Positions 13,729 through 23,205 of a stretch of DNA of 64,000 bases are shown here, one piece after another (the first letter of the stretch is position 1; every line of letters starts with the position of its first letter). Position numbers and translations under genes: made by a program. This DNA comes from Isoetes taiwanensis (taxonomy: Eukaryota; Streptophyta; Lycopodiopsida; Isoetales; Isoetaceae), in assembly GCA_021234155.1 (NCBI GenBank), contig JAJEKV010000010.1, forward strand, positions 21,290,833 to 21,354,832, written 5' to 3'. The notes under the pieces were generated by a model. That model did no database searches. It saw only the letters and a program-made list of their open reading frames with translations, and was not told where the DNA came from.

Positions 13729-15775
13729 ACAAGTGTGAATGGATGGTTGTATTGTATGTCAGCTACCTAGTTGACCTTGCACGGTCTGCTGCATGGAGAT
13801 GACGGCATGATATAATGCGAGCCAGCAAAGAGAAGGGGTGGTACCATGATGTGAAAGTTTGGTTGGGAAAATCGAATCTTAAAATAAAATAGTTAGTTGG
13901 TAGTAAAGAGGATGTGCGCAAGCTAATGATGCAGCTATGTATGGAAAATTATAGAGGGCGTCTCCGACTACGATGTTGTTCTATCGTACATCTATAAATC
14001 CGCAGCTTACAAAAGCTAAATATCTAACAGATGGAGTACACTACATTTTTGGCACAAGTTGGCGAGCTTGAGGCTACATCACTTCAATGAGAGGTGGTAT
14101 GAAAAATCGAGGGATCAATGTATATGTGAATTGTGTGATGAAGAACAATGGATACTACACACTGCTTTATTGTTCATCTTATGAGGATCTCAGGCATAAA
14201 TATGACATACATGCAGCTTTATTGGTAGACATGTTTGAGCTCTCAATTAAAAAGGCATGTTACTTTAAATTTGATGTAATTGAGCGGCGAGAGACACACT
14301 TTAAGTGAGTGAAAAGTTTTAGTGATCATTCTAGTTTTCTCTCATCTTACTTCTAACTTATTGTGATTCAGGGATGATCAATCCCTCATCCATGTTCACA
14401 CTTATATCGTTCACACCACAATATATGTCCACAGACCAATCCCTAGCATGCACATTGCTCTATCGACCAGCCCTGGGCGGAGGGGGGGGGGGGAGAGGAT
14501 CATACACATTCATTCTTTCACGTATTATTACATTTGCAAACACAATCATAAAATAACAATGTGAACAAACAAGCTTTCCAACAAATGATCAAGCAAAGGA
14601 AAAGATCATTTCAAACATACAAAAACTCCAAAGATCCAGCTCTGGCTACCCACCAATGAATGTTATGAGCTTTTACACAAAGCTAGGGGCCAGGCAAACG
14701 CTTCAACACGAGCTTGAAGACGAATGATTTGTGTAAGGAAAGCATTTAAAACAGAACTGAGGTCTTTAATTGTAGATCTCCACTTGCAATCTTATTAAGC
14801 CCTGTCCACCTTTCTGGCAAAATCTCCCTAATTGTAAGGATCTACAATCAATTCTGAAACTAGATCCGAGAGCATGTTGAAAAGGTAAGGAGTACTCCAT
14901 TCTGATTAGTACTCAACGAGTTATGGAATTTCGAAGTTGGTCCTTTTTTTTCCATCGGCTCTTCAACAATTAGAACATATCTAGATATGCAATCTATTTC
15001 AAACTTAAAGGTTCAAAATGGTCAGAATATCTTCTCTATTTTAGGATCAATATTTGATACTATTTTCTACTCATATAGAAGACTTGGCTTTTCTCCTTTC
15101 TTGAACGCCTGCTTCCTTGGGCGCCGACTTGAGCGCCTCCTGAGCAAAACGGCCTCCTCGTACATGTAAGCCCTACCAGGCTCAAGTTTCAGCATCAAGA
15201 AATAGTAGCAGAAGCCAAAGATCAGACTCTGCCAGCCCCAGTTGTTATTCACCAAATAGTATGGCCCGTTGATTCGCAAGATTGCTTCAAATCTCAGCCA
15301 CGAACAGCTCTGCCAAGGCTTTGCTTGGTGGCATCTGCTGGCGAGACATGTTTTGCTTGGTTAAATCTTTTTGTTTTTGTTTTTTTTTTCCTGTTATTCC
15401 CTTTTACCTTGGCCGACAGTGAACCTAGCACAATAAAATAGGTCTCAAACCAATCCCTGATTGGAACTCCTAGCGCCGCCTTGGTTCACCAACCTGCACC
15501 CTGCTCTATAAATTCCCTTGATTGCTCTGTAAATTCTCTTGATTGCATAAATCCAGTGTGCATGTTATGATATTTGCTCAATAACTGCCTCTGTTTACAC
15601 CCAGCTACAATTGTACTTGAATTAAGACCCATTTAGATCCAAGAAGGGAATGCTAGATTAGCAAGTGGCAGGCTCGCGTGCAAAGTTCCACGCCATGACC
15701 AGACGGGCTTGAGGTAAAAATCCTACCGCATCCAGTAGGGATCTTCTAAAGCAGTTTCTCAAAATTAGAGACCAA
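13729..15775. other. Intergenic or decayed repeat DNA
   Basis: I see no gene I can support. Notable content is a 13-bp G run near 14480-14492 and a plus-strand open stretch at 14087-14308 of 73 codons without recognisable motif. At 15480-15600 there are two CTCT(A/G)TAAATTC phrases that vaguely resemble an LTR-type promoter, but no LTR pair or primer-binding site was found. Confidence 0.4.
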
Positions 15776-16430
15776 TTGGGCCTACGGCTCTCACCATCAA
15801 AACATGATATGTTATCACCTGCCTTGGAACAGACGATGTTTGCCCCTATGGTCATAATGGAAGGTAAGCAATTCCTTCAAATACTGATTATGCTTTCTTC
15901 CAAGATGCTGTCGAATTGCCCTATAGAGACGCCACCCTCTCCCAGGCCGGAGTGCACAGATGCCAATATGCAGGCTGACCTAGATTCGGATAGACTGCAA
16001 TGCACAGATGCCAGTCTACAGACTGATCTAGAGCCAGACGTGAGCGCAGATGCCATGACTCAGACCGGTCCAGCCTCATGCAAGGATACCATTATGATTG
16101 ATGTCCAGATACCTCCAGATTCAGCAGACATGGATTCTCACAGACAAGGAGGGCAGGATCCATCTTCCATAGATGATCCCGAGCAAGATAGAAGCCTGAA
16201 TCTGCGCATAGTGGGGCTACTTGAAACAGACTTTTGCTCAGACACTGCACAAGCCGTAAACTTTTTCATAGATATCATGCACATTCAGCAGCCTAGTATC
16301 GCCATAGCCTGGTGAATTGGGTCCCAGAGACCGGATAGACCTCATCATATGGTTATGCGGCTTCAACACCTCTCAGGACAGACTATGTGCTCCAACACGA
16401 CAGTCATTTGAAGAATACTAGCCGAACAAG
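15776..16430 (+). pseudogene. LINE ORF1-like fragment (RRM-type)
   Basis: The plus strand encodes an acidic, Ser/Pro-rich N-terminal segment with an imperfect internal repeat: two phrases of the type ECTDANMQADL and QCTDASLQTDL around 15950-16030. After this come NLRIVGLLETDF and FFIDIMHIQQPSIAIAW at 16195-16315. The pattern NLRIVGL, then FF, then PSIAIAWRIG matches the RRM-like nucleic-acid chaperone domain of L1-type ORF1 proteins. A stop codon near 16315 interrupts the frame and related sequence continues after it. It is a fragment without an associated ORF2. 16516-16793 shows nothing assignable. Confidence 0.55.
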
Positions 16431-16440
16431 GTTACATCGC

Positions 16441-16515
16441 CTCTGATTATCTTATTCAAAGTTAAACTTAAATTTTCTGTAGCAGAACTTAGTTTAACTA
16501 GAACTTTAAACCATG
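16441..16515 (-). repeat. Duplicate of part of the LINE ORF1 at 12373-12446
   Basis: The phrase GATTATCTTATTCAA and the following 40-odd bases, including TTAAACTTAAATTTTCTGTAGCA, occur both here and at 12375-12420. A fragment of the L1-type LINE ORF1 is therefore present a second time, directly next to an ORF1 fragment of another LINE. Confidence 0.75.
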
Positions 16516-16793
16516 ATTCCGTTTATTCCACTGTTCATTTTTTTTTACCTCGGGTTTTTTCCCTATGTTTTGAGCAAGAAATTGTGTCCTGTATTTTTTT
16601 TGAATATGAATTGATGGCAATATTGCACCATTTATTGAGTGTGTTAAAAATTAGTGACAACAAAACCAAGGCAAAAAAGTAGAGTGTAGACTGGAAAGAG
16701 TTAAGGCCAAACTAATTTTGCATAAAAAAACATCTTCTATATTCATATAAATTATGTATATGTACAAGTATTTTTACAAATTTGAGTACATTT

Positions 16794-17404
16794 TCATTGA
16801 CAGTAATTTTTTACAACCAGATCATAGTTTGTAGGGTTTGCTTTTCCTTGCAAATCTGGTCTAACACTCAGGAAAGCAGGCACTGTAGGGGTTGATATGA
16901 GAAACTCAAACATCTGTAGTGTTTCTGCTGACACCCAATTCTCGTCATCTACATTATTTGGGTGCCATGTCGGAGGATTTATGCTGCTGTCTACGTTCAA
17001 GCAACACTTGATTGGGGTCATCATCCACCAAACATATCTGCTCTTCTAGAAACCCTTCTATCACCTCCAAGGCCTCATGTATATTCTTGATGAAGATATT
17101 CTTTGCTCCATGTTGTAGTCGACGAACAATCCCACAATTATCTTGATCTAATATAATATAGAAATCAAAGTTCTTCAGCTCTGGAACAACTGCTTTAATT
17201 TCTAATATATTGTTTCGCAACATGGATGACCATATACCAATATTGGCTCTGTCCTTCAGATGGCACACCCATTTCGTCTTTGTCTCTAGAACCCCTCCAG
17301 AAAAAGGAGTTGTAGCACAGTACTCTGCCTTGGAGAAGAACTTGATAAGAACTCCATTGAGGTCGAAGAGGATAAGTTTGTTGTTAATTGAAGTACTCTC
17401 CTCT
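16794..17404 (-). other. FCP1/HAD-like domain of copy 1
   Basis: After a TGCATTGTGCAG acceptor the frame reads NKLILFDLNGVLIKFFSKAE, then KTKWVCHLKDRANIGIWSSM, then LKNFDFYIILDQDNCG, then ICLVDDDPNQ. This is the order of an FCP1 homology (NLI-interacting-factor-like) HAD phosphatase: a hhhDhxG first motif, a W-S-x motif and an acidic third motif. The usual DxDx(T/V) nucleophile motif is DLNGV here, lacking the second aspartate, so catalysis is doubtful. After VDDDPNQ the frame shifts near 17020 and continues as NVDSSINPPTWHPNNVDDEN to a stop at 16794. The copy 2 equivalent carries NPPSCDPKN at the same place, which confirms the frameshift. Confidence 0.65.
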
Positions 17405-17460
17405 CTGCACAATGCATATTTCAAGTTAACAAATTTTTTTGATATTTAAGAATAATACAA

Positions 17461-17475
17461 TCGCACTACGTGCGA
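17461..17475. repeat. Short palindrome in the last intron of copy 1
   Basis: TCGCAC-TAC-GTGCGA, a 6-bp inverted repeat around 3 bases, lies inside the intron 17405-17521. It belongs to the same palindrome class as those at 19455, 19501 and 20737-21014. Confidence 0.85.
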
Positions 17476-17521
17476 GACATGCTAAATAAAGATCCATATA
17501 AAAAAGATCCGTATGACTTAC

Positions 17522-19406
17522 TCTTTTGTGGTGAAGTCACTTTTTCTCCCATCCTGGATGTCGTATCTTCTTCTTCAGCTCTGATAGAACTAGGGTCAGT
17601 TTGTTCAGGAAGAACAGAAGTACTCTGTATATCTGGTTCCTGTGGATTTACCTCAAGAATCTTCTCCTCTTCTGATTAGGCCTTTGCCAACTTCTCCTGA
17701 GCCTGTGGATCCATGATTGGTGGCGACTTTGATGGTGGACTTCGTGATTCAGTTTCACTTTCTTTTGAAGCGGACTTCTCATCAGAGACAATTTCTTCTG
17801 AAGTGCCATCCCCTGCATCCTCCTCCTCAGACTCTTGCTCTGCCTCCTTCTTCTTTCTCTCCCACTTTGCATCGTTTTGACCTTGCCAATTCTCCCTCTG
17901 TGCTTGCTTCCCTTGATATGTCAGATGATGCTTCTCTACATCAGGATAATACAGCTCCAGAAACTCTTTCTGCTGCTCAGTGGCTACCCATCCTTGAACA
18001 TTTCTGCCATTGGCTAGAGCTTTACGCCCAACCCTACCATTGACAAAGTAGTCACAAACTAAGATTCCCTTGGGCACAAATGTATCCACGAGGTAGAAAG
18101 CCAAGTTCGAGCTTAGCCTGTACTTGTTCACTGCACCTCCCTTCAGGCCAACCTGTTTGTACTTTAATTCCTTTTCACATTCCTCAGTGGTCAGATTAGG
18201 GGTAAGCTCATCGGTCCAGAGGTAATTATCCAAGCTCTCCTTCTCTGTAAATCTGAGTATCGGCTCAGGAAGCTTTTGGGGACCATACTTGTGTGCCTCG
18301 TAAAGCGCGTCTGCTACTTTATTTATGATCACGTAAGTGATCATTGTTATGCCATGAGTGACATAACTGTTCTTAGCAGGCGTCCCATCTACCAGCACCC
18401 TATGGTACACACTCATATTGGCCTCTGTTTGAGTGGTGGCCTGCAAGATCTTTGGATATTCCTCTGCAGGTTCAGACAGGAACACAAGTGTGATGTACTC
18501 TTGGGTGGTCTGCTTCAGACAATTTGAAAGCATAGAGATGTAGTAGTTTATATCCTGAGGGTATGTTCGACAATCCACCACAAACAATGAAGCTGTCTTT
18601 GGAGTCTGGGGTGCAACAACCAAAGAACCCTGATAGGACTTCATCATGTAGGTTTCTGATACAGACTCAGGAATGTCAAAGTCCCCACTGACTCTGCACC
18701 TCAGCTCCACACGGACCTTTGACGGTAGATGGGCTGGTTTTCCTTGTTCCTAGATTTATATGCTTGAATAAATCCAGGCGACCACTTCGAGTACCTGAGC
18801 AGGTCTTCATCTGTTATTTTCATCATGTCCAAGATACCTTGCTCAGCTAGGTTTTGTATTCCAGACATCTCAAAGAGTTCCTTTGAGATGGCCTCCCTCA
18901 TGACACGGAGGTCTTTCATGGACTTGCAGGCCTCTGGAAAGGATGGTACCTCTTTGATTTTTGAGACCTTCTTTACAAAGACTTGTCCATGTATAACAGA
19001 CTGGAGCACCTTGAGAATTTCTTCTTCCCTTAACCCCTGTGCACTCCTCAAGTCTGTAACTATAAAATCTTCAAGGGATCCTTTCTCAGGTTTCCCTGCT
19101 TTTCTTACATGCTCTCCTGCTATCCACTTGTTCCATACCTCATTCCATTTGTCCCATATATGATCAAGACTGAATACTATGTGGTAGAAATCTGAGGGGC
19201 CTTCCTTGGACTTCTTCTTCTTGGTGCCAGTTTCCTCTTCCTCCTTTGCAACATCCTTCTTCTTTTGTATGATGTCCTTGCTGATCATCTTAATCATTTC
19301 CTCGTAAGAGTTGTCTTTCTTCTTCCCCTGCTTCTTTCTTTTTGAAATTGGATGGCCAAGCTCAATCCATTGATTTCTAGCTTGTGTCAATTGCATGTGA
19401 TATGGT
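17522..19406 (-). other. Helical region plus methyltransferase-like domain of copy 1
   Basis: The exon begins after a TTCTTATCTCAG acceptor. A basic helical part contains YHMQLTQARNQWIELG, DFYHIVFSLDHIWDKWNEVW and CKSMKDLRVMREAISKELFE. The methyltransferase-like part follows: ASLFVVDCRTYPQDINYY sits where the DPPY motif (motif IV) of beta-class N4/N6 DNA methyltransferases is expected. About 150 residues later, VNKYRLSSNLAFYLVDTFV and GILVCDYFVNGRVGRKALAN then GRNVQGW sit where K-P-x-x-L-L and D-P-F-x-G-x-G-T-T are expected. The fold order is right, but both catalytic and cofactor motifs are eroded, so methyl transfer is unlikely. The exon ends at a GTAAGT donor (17521). Confidence 0.5.
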
Positions 19407-19454
19407 CTGAGATAAGAATATAAAACCATAAGTTAGTACCATATAGATCTCCAT

Positions 19455-19515
19455 TCGCGCATAGCGCGAGTATGCCGAAGAGAGAAAGTAAAAAGCTTAC
19501 TCGCGCTACACGCGA
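19455..19515. repeat. Two short palindromes in the intron after the ParB-like exon
   Basis: TCGCGC-ATA-GCGCGA at 19455-19469 and TCGCGC-TAC-ACGCGA (one arm mismatch) at 19501-19515. Both lie between the ParB-like exon and the helical exon of copy 1, close to the acceptor. Confidence 0.85.
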
Positions 19516-19587
19516 GACTGCAGACCAATGTTGGGCTGCAGACTAATGTTGGACTGAACAATAAGAAACACAAGTTGTATTGTACCA

Positions 19588-20461
19588 CCCTTGCAGTTGT
19601 ATTCAAGTCTGCACTTATTGTAGTCAGTACAAGTTGAGGCGTGTAATGACTAAGGATTCGACATTGCCTGTAACTGAAGTTCTCCCTGTACTCCTTGGCA
19701 CCTATCTTATCTATCTTCTCTATAAGCGCCTTCTCTGCCTCAACTGAGCGCTGCCCATCAATGACAATGTAGCGCACCGTGTCGCTGTTCCTTAAGTCAT
19801 CCCATGTCTTCCATGGGTATGGCTTATCATTGACTGAGTCCCATGGTAGAACATCAGCTGGATTTGGTACTGTGGTGAGATATTCAACCATGGACTTCTG
19901 TATCCTCAGGGCATGTTTGGGATCAAAGATCCTAGATATGAAAGATGCACTCGGAGATCTTATCAGCTTGTCAATAGCTATCCTTTTTGTTACATCCAAA
20001 CCAAGTGGATACCATTGCTTGAATTTCATAAACTTGTCTACAGCATCAACCTTGGATTTCTTTTCAATATCCGTTTCCTTCACTGGCTTTGGCAAAGATA
20101 TTAGGGGCAAAGTTTCTGACTCAAGTGCATCGCCACTACCACCAAAACTAGATATGTAGAAGCTTGGAGATGGTTTCTTCTACAAACTTCGTCGGACTAC
20201 AGATATTCCTTCACATACAGAACGAACTGTATGGTGTGAGCCTTCAATGGGCCAGCCATACTTTGTAACACCGTCTGCTGTTTTATCTGGCCTGAATCCA
20301 TTTATACCTGCATTGTATTTGGAAATGATGAGATTCTTCTTTACGGTCTTCTCTATTATGAAGACACAGATGTGGTCATCAAGCTCCTCGCATGAAAGAT
20401 CAACCCTACTTTTTTGAAGGCCGCTCATCTTTGTTCTCCCTTGAATGCAGGACCACGTCAT
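19588..20461 (-). other. ParB-like domain region of copy 1
   Basis: From about 20461 down, the translation contains DDHICVFIIEKTVKKNLII and YNAGINGFRPDKTADG (no family recognised). An in-frame TAG at 20180-20182 follows, then KKPSPSFYISSFG. The ParB-like part follows: KLIRSPSASFISRIFDPKHA, then ADVLPWDSVNDKPYPWK, then YIVIDGQRSVEAEKALIEKI, then SYRQCRILSHYTP. ParB N-terminal domains have the order 'I-x-P-S..N-R', a helix, 'P-I-x-V', then a G/D-x-H/Q-R-x-x-A loop; the IDGQRSVEA loop fits this and the related DGQHR motif. The copy 2 equivalent, VIIDGQHSVEAQKAL, is even closer. The nucleotide- or DNA-binding role is inferred from family resemblance only. Confidence 0.55.
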
Positions 20462-20736
20462 ACTTTGAGCCTGCCCTGCTCACAGTGACATCCCTCATTT
20501 AAAACTATCTCTGGCAAGTCCTAACTTAGCTCACATGTTATGACTCTGCGGTCATCAATTAGCTTTATGCCAAGAGTTCGATCTATCTCCTCAGTCTCTT
20601 CTTGTACTACCTTGGGGTCCTTCCTGGGTTTTTTTGATGGTGCAGAAGTTGATGTAACTAATGCTCTCTTGGAAGTTGTAAAATAAATAATCAAGTTAGA
20701 CATTGCTGAGGTAAGTAAGCAACTTGCAGCAACATC

Positions 20737-21014
20737 TCGCGCGTGGCGCGACAAGTCTTTAAATTCTGAGAGCAATTTTTCAGGATTCGCGCGTAGCACG
20801 AGTCGAAGGATCCAGGACGGTAAGATAGATGGAATGTGACTTCTCGCGTGTAGCGCAAGAATTCAATTTCCATCTCTCTTACCGTCCTCGCATAGAGTTG
20901 ACCTCGATTATGACCTTGACTCGCGCTGAGTCGCGCGGAGCGCGACTCAAAGGACAATCCTACTCTTACGCTTACTAAGAGCGATAGAATCTGAACTTCT
21001 CGCGCTAAGCGGGA
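20737..21014. repeat. Cluster of short TCGCGC-NNN-GCGCGA palindromes upstream of the ParB-like exons
   Basis: Members: 20737-20751 (GTG spacer, perfect), 20787-20801 (GTA, one mismatch), 20844-20858 (GTA, diverged), 20921-20930 (half site), 20931-20945 (GGA, perfect) and 21000-21014 (TAA, one mismatch). They are spaced irregularly at roughly 50-70 bp in what appears to be an intron near the 5' end of copy 1. The arms are conserved while the 3-base spacer and the surrounding DNA vary. Confidence 0.85.
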
Positions 21015-21978
21015 GAAGTCCATAGACCGACGACACTCCACAGAAGGCATAATCATAGAAACACATTAAAGAGAGTATGCTTCATAAAAAAAAAGAAAAT
21101 CATAGCACAAGGAAGCGTAACCCCCTTCCCTGTCTCTGATGATTACAATTGAAGATTAAGATACTAGGAATTATAATCACCGAGCATTGAAGATTCACTT
21201 AAGACTAAGCAGAAAACCCTGAACACATAATCAAACAAAGACTAAGCTGCAAACAAAGACAAGCCAAGAAGCAGAGATGCAGGGTAACATTAATCTAATC
21301 AAATCAGAGTTGCAGAGTGACAGAGTTAATCAAAGAGTCTCAGAGTTTCTAAATCTATTAATAAAGTTAAGCACACAAGCAGAAAGTTTCTAAAACCTAT
21401 TAAAAATAGAGTGACAGAGTTCCTCATCTATTAAGAACTCGAACATACTAACCTTTAGTTGCCATATCGAAGTGCTTGAAGCTCTAGAAACTGGAATTGA
21501 ACTCTGTTGCAGCTCGAGAAGCTCGAGTGAATCTCAAGAAGCTCGGGAAGCTCAAATCGAATCGGAATTGTTGTAAACAGGCTGGAAATGAAGTAGGATA
21601 GCTCGGAATGCTGGTAGCGCTCGAGAAATTTGGATCACTTAAGAGATCACTCAAGAAGAGTGCATCGGTTTCGAAAGGCGCTCGAAGCAAAACTTCTGGA
21701 AGAAATTAGGAATGAAAAAATGGGATTCAAATTAGATTGGAATTAGAAAATGTGATTATTACACGGGTCATACAAAAAATTAATGAATAGACGCCTGCCA
21801 TTGAACACTTATCATTGTTTAGGAAAACAAGAAAATTAATCTCGCCCGCAATATAAAATTTAAAAACTTTTAGCCCGTCCGCGAATATCCCTTTCCCCAA
21901 CTACTTTTCAATCATTGGTCTGTATTAACCATCTATTTTAAAAATGCCCGCCATTTAATTTGTGTTCTTGGCCTCGCA

Positions 21979-22790
21979 TTGGATCATAGAATTTGTGTTT
22001 CTCTAATGCGCCTAGAGAAACACAAGAACTGTGTTTTCATTACTGGCTGCCCCAACAACTGCTTTGGTAGATTCACAGTGAAAGAACTTGTGGAAGCCCG
22101 ATCAATCTACAAGGAGAAAACTCATGACGCTAGAAAAACTTATATTTACAATATCATACAACATGCATTTGGGCCGTCACCTGATGTCAGGAACATGCGA
22201 TTTCCTATTGGTGGGAAATGGATATGCAGCAGTGCAGTGACAACTATACTAGGTATTTCAGCCTCTACATGGTGGAGATGAAGGCGGGACCAAAAGAGAG
22301 GGGCTCAAATAGGTTGGCATGGTAATCGGGGACAACCCCCAGGGTGCTTGCAGCTCAGAGTTTATTCGAGAAGTTTGTTAACTATCATGCTGAGAGTATG
22401 CCTCACAAAAGTGCGGTTGATGAAGAGGGATACAGGAAAGTAGCTCGAATGTTGCCTGCATATTTCACACAAAAAGTGATTTTACAAATGATCAACAAAC
22501 TTTTAGAGGAAATGGGTGTGGACAAGATTTCACAATCAGCCTTCAGCAAGCTCTGGAGTAAGCATTTTTCAGATGTCAAAAGAATGCAATATAACAACTT
22601 CTCAAAGTGCAATATAGGCGTGGATTTGTTAGATAAGTTCGAGAAGTCAAAGCTTGAGATGGAAAGATCAGCGGTTCGGAAGGAAATGAGAATTCACACG
22701 ATGGAGCAAATGTCATGTCGATCAACATACTGGATGTGGAGATGCTTGTCTACAATGGAACCAGAGAATTTTCTACATATGTGTGAGTCA
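21979..22790 (+). pseudogene. Transposase-like fragment
   Basis: Two open parts, 21979-22281 and 22344-22790, encode peptides such as CFGRFTVKELVEARSIYKEK followed by RNMRFPIGGKWICSSA, and later SQSAFSKLWSKHFSDVKRM and NNFSKCNIGVDLLDKFEKSK. An N-terminal 'cysteine, then GKxIC' part, an 'F-x-K-L-W-x-x-H-F-x-x-V' segment, and 'N-x-F-x-K-C-x-x-x' before a basic coiled region are typical of a diverse transposase-like family seen in lower plants and algae. I cannot name the superfamily with certainty. No catalytic triad is present, the two parts are in different frames, and the ORF runs into LINE-derived sequence, so it is a truncated relic. Confidence 0.45.
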
Positions 22791-22935
22791 AATAGGTATA
22801 TATGGCATCGTCTACGGAGACCAGAAGGTCCCGTGATCCAATAGAAAAAAAGCATATAGTAAATCCATTCTCTATGCAGGATTGAAAAATCTACTCGAAA
22901 GGTTTTCAAAGGATAAACCGCGATACTAAATAGGC
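22790..22935 (-). mobile_element. Degenerate LINE 3' end, minus strand
   Basis: The plus strand reads GGCATCGTCTACGGAGACCA, a TGATCCAATAG block, AGGATTGAAAAATCT and CGAAAGGTTTTCAAAGG. The order and phrases match the complement of the LINE 3' end seen at 38600-38700 and 1285-1400 (ATCGTCCACGGAGACC, GGGACCCAATAC, then TTAAAAAACCCC and CGAAGGG). It is older and more diverged. The upstream transposase-like reading frame ends inside it. Confidence 0.6.
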
Positions 22936-23140
22936 CTACTAATGAATATGTACCTATAAATTTGTTTCCAATGGCAATAGCTGAGATCATTTATTAAAGA
23001 GACTCCATGATATACGATGTTAGTACCACCACTGCAGTATCTGCGAAAGCGTGAAGTGATACAACCAAACTGACGTACTTTGCACTAAAGACAATGGAAA
23101 TTGATAGATATAGTCTTAAGCTACCACAGAATGCCCATTC

Positions 23141-23205
23141 GAATGGGATAGACTGAATTGAATTGAATTGAATTTGATTTTATCGTTTATGAGATAAAAT
23201 GCCAT
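23141..23205 (-). mobile_element. LINE tail remnant with GAATT pentanucleotides
   Basis: The plus strand has GACTGAATTGAATTGAATTG, then GATTTTATCGTTTATGAGA. This is the same layout as the LINE tail at 38582-38640 (repeated GAATA, then TTTTTATCGTCCACGGAGA). It is a very short copy of the 3' end of this LINE family. From 23206 to about 25050 I see no gene; 24950-25060 may be upstream sequence of the ERF gene. Confidence 0.5.

Larger units (their letters stand above)
16794..21465 (-). pseudogene. Copy 1: ParB-like / DNA-methyltransferase-like / FCP1-like gene
   Basis: One minus-strand gene read across several exons. A possible first exon is ATG GCA ACT AAA followed by a GTTAGT donor at about 21465-21452. 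A Lys/Pro-rich part follows (20521-20690), then a ParB-like domain (about 19590-20110), a helical Lys-rich region (18740-19406), a degenerate beta-class methyltransferase-like domain (17680-18735), an acidic linker, an intron (17405-17521) and an FCP1/HAD-like domain (16794-17404). Copy 2 at 54.5-63.7 kb has the same order. Lesions: TAG at 20180-20182, a frameshift near 18735, TAA at 17676-17678 and a frameshift near 17020. It is a pseudogene unless these are assembly errors. The function is unknown. ParB plus methyltransferase fusions are familiar from phage and bacterial mobile DNA; a plant version with a phosphatase-like tail is not one I know. Confidence 0.6.

Noticed and set aside
15480-15660. 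LTR promoter and primer-binding site
   Set aside because: TATA-like phrases exist, but no second LTR, TG...CA ends, primer-binding site or gag-pol was found.
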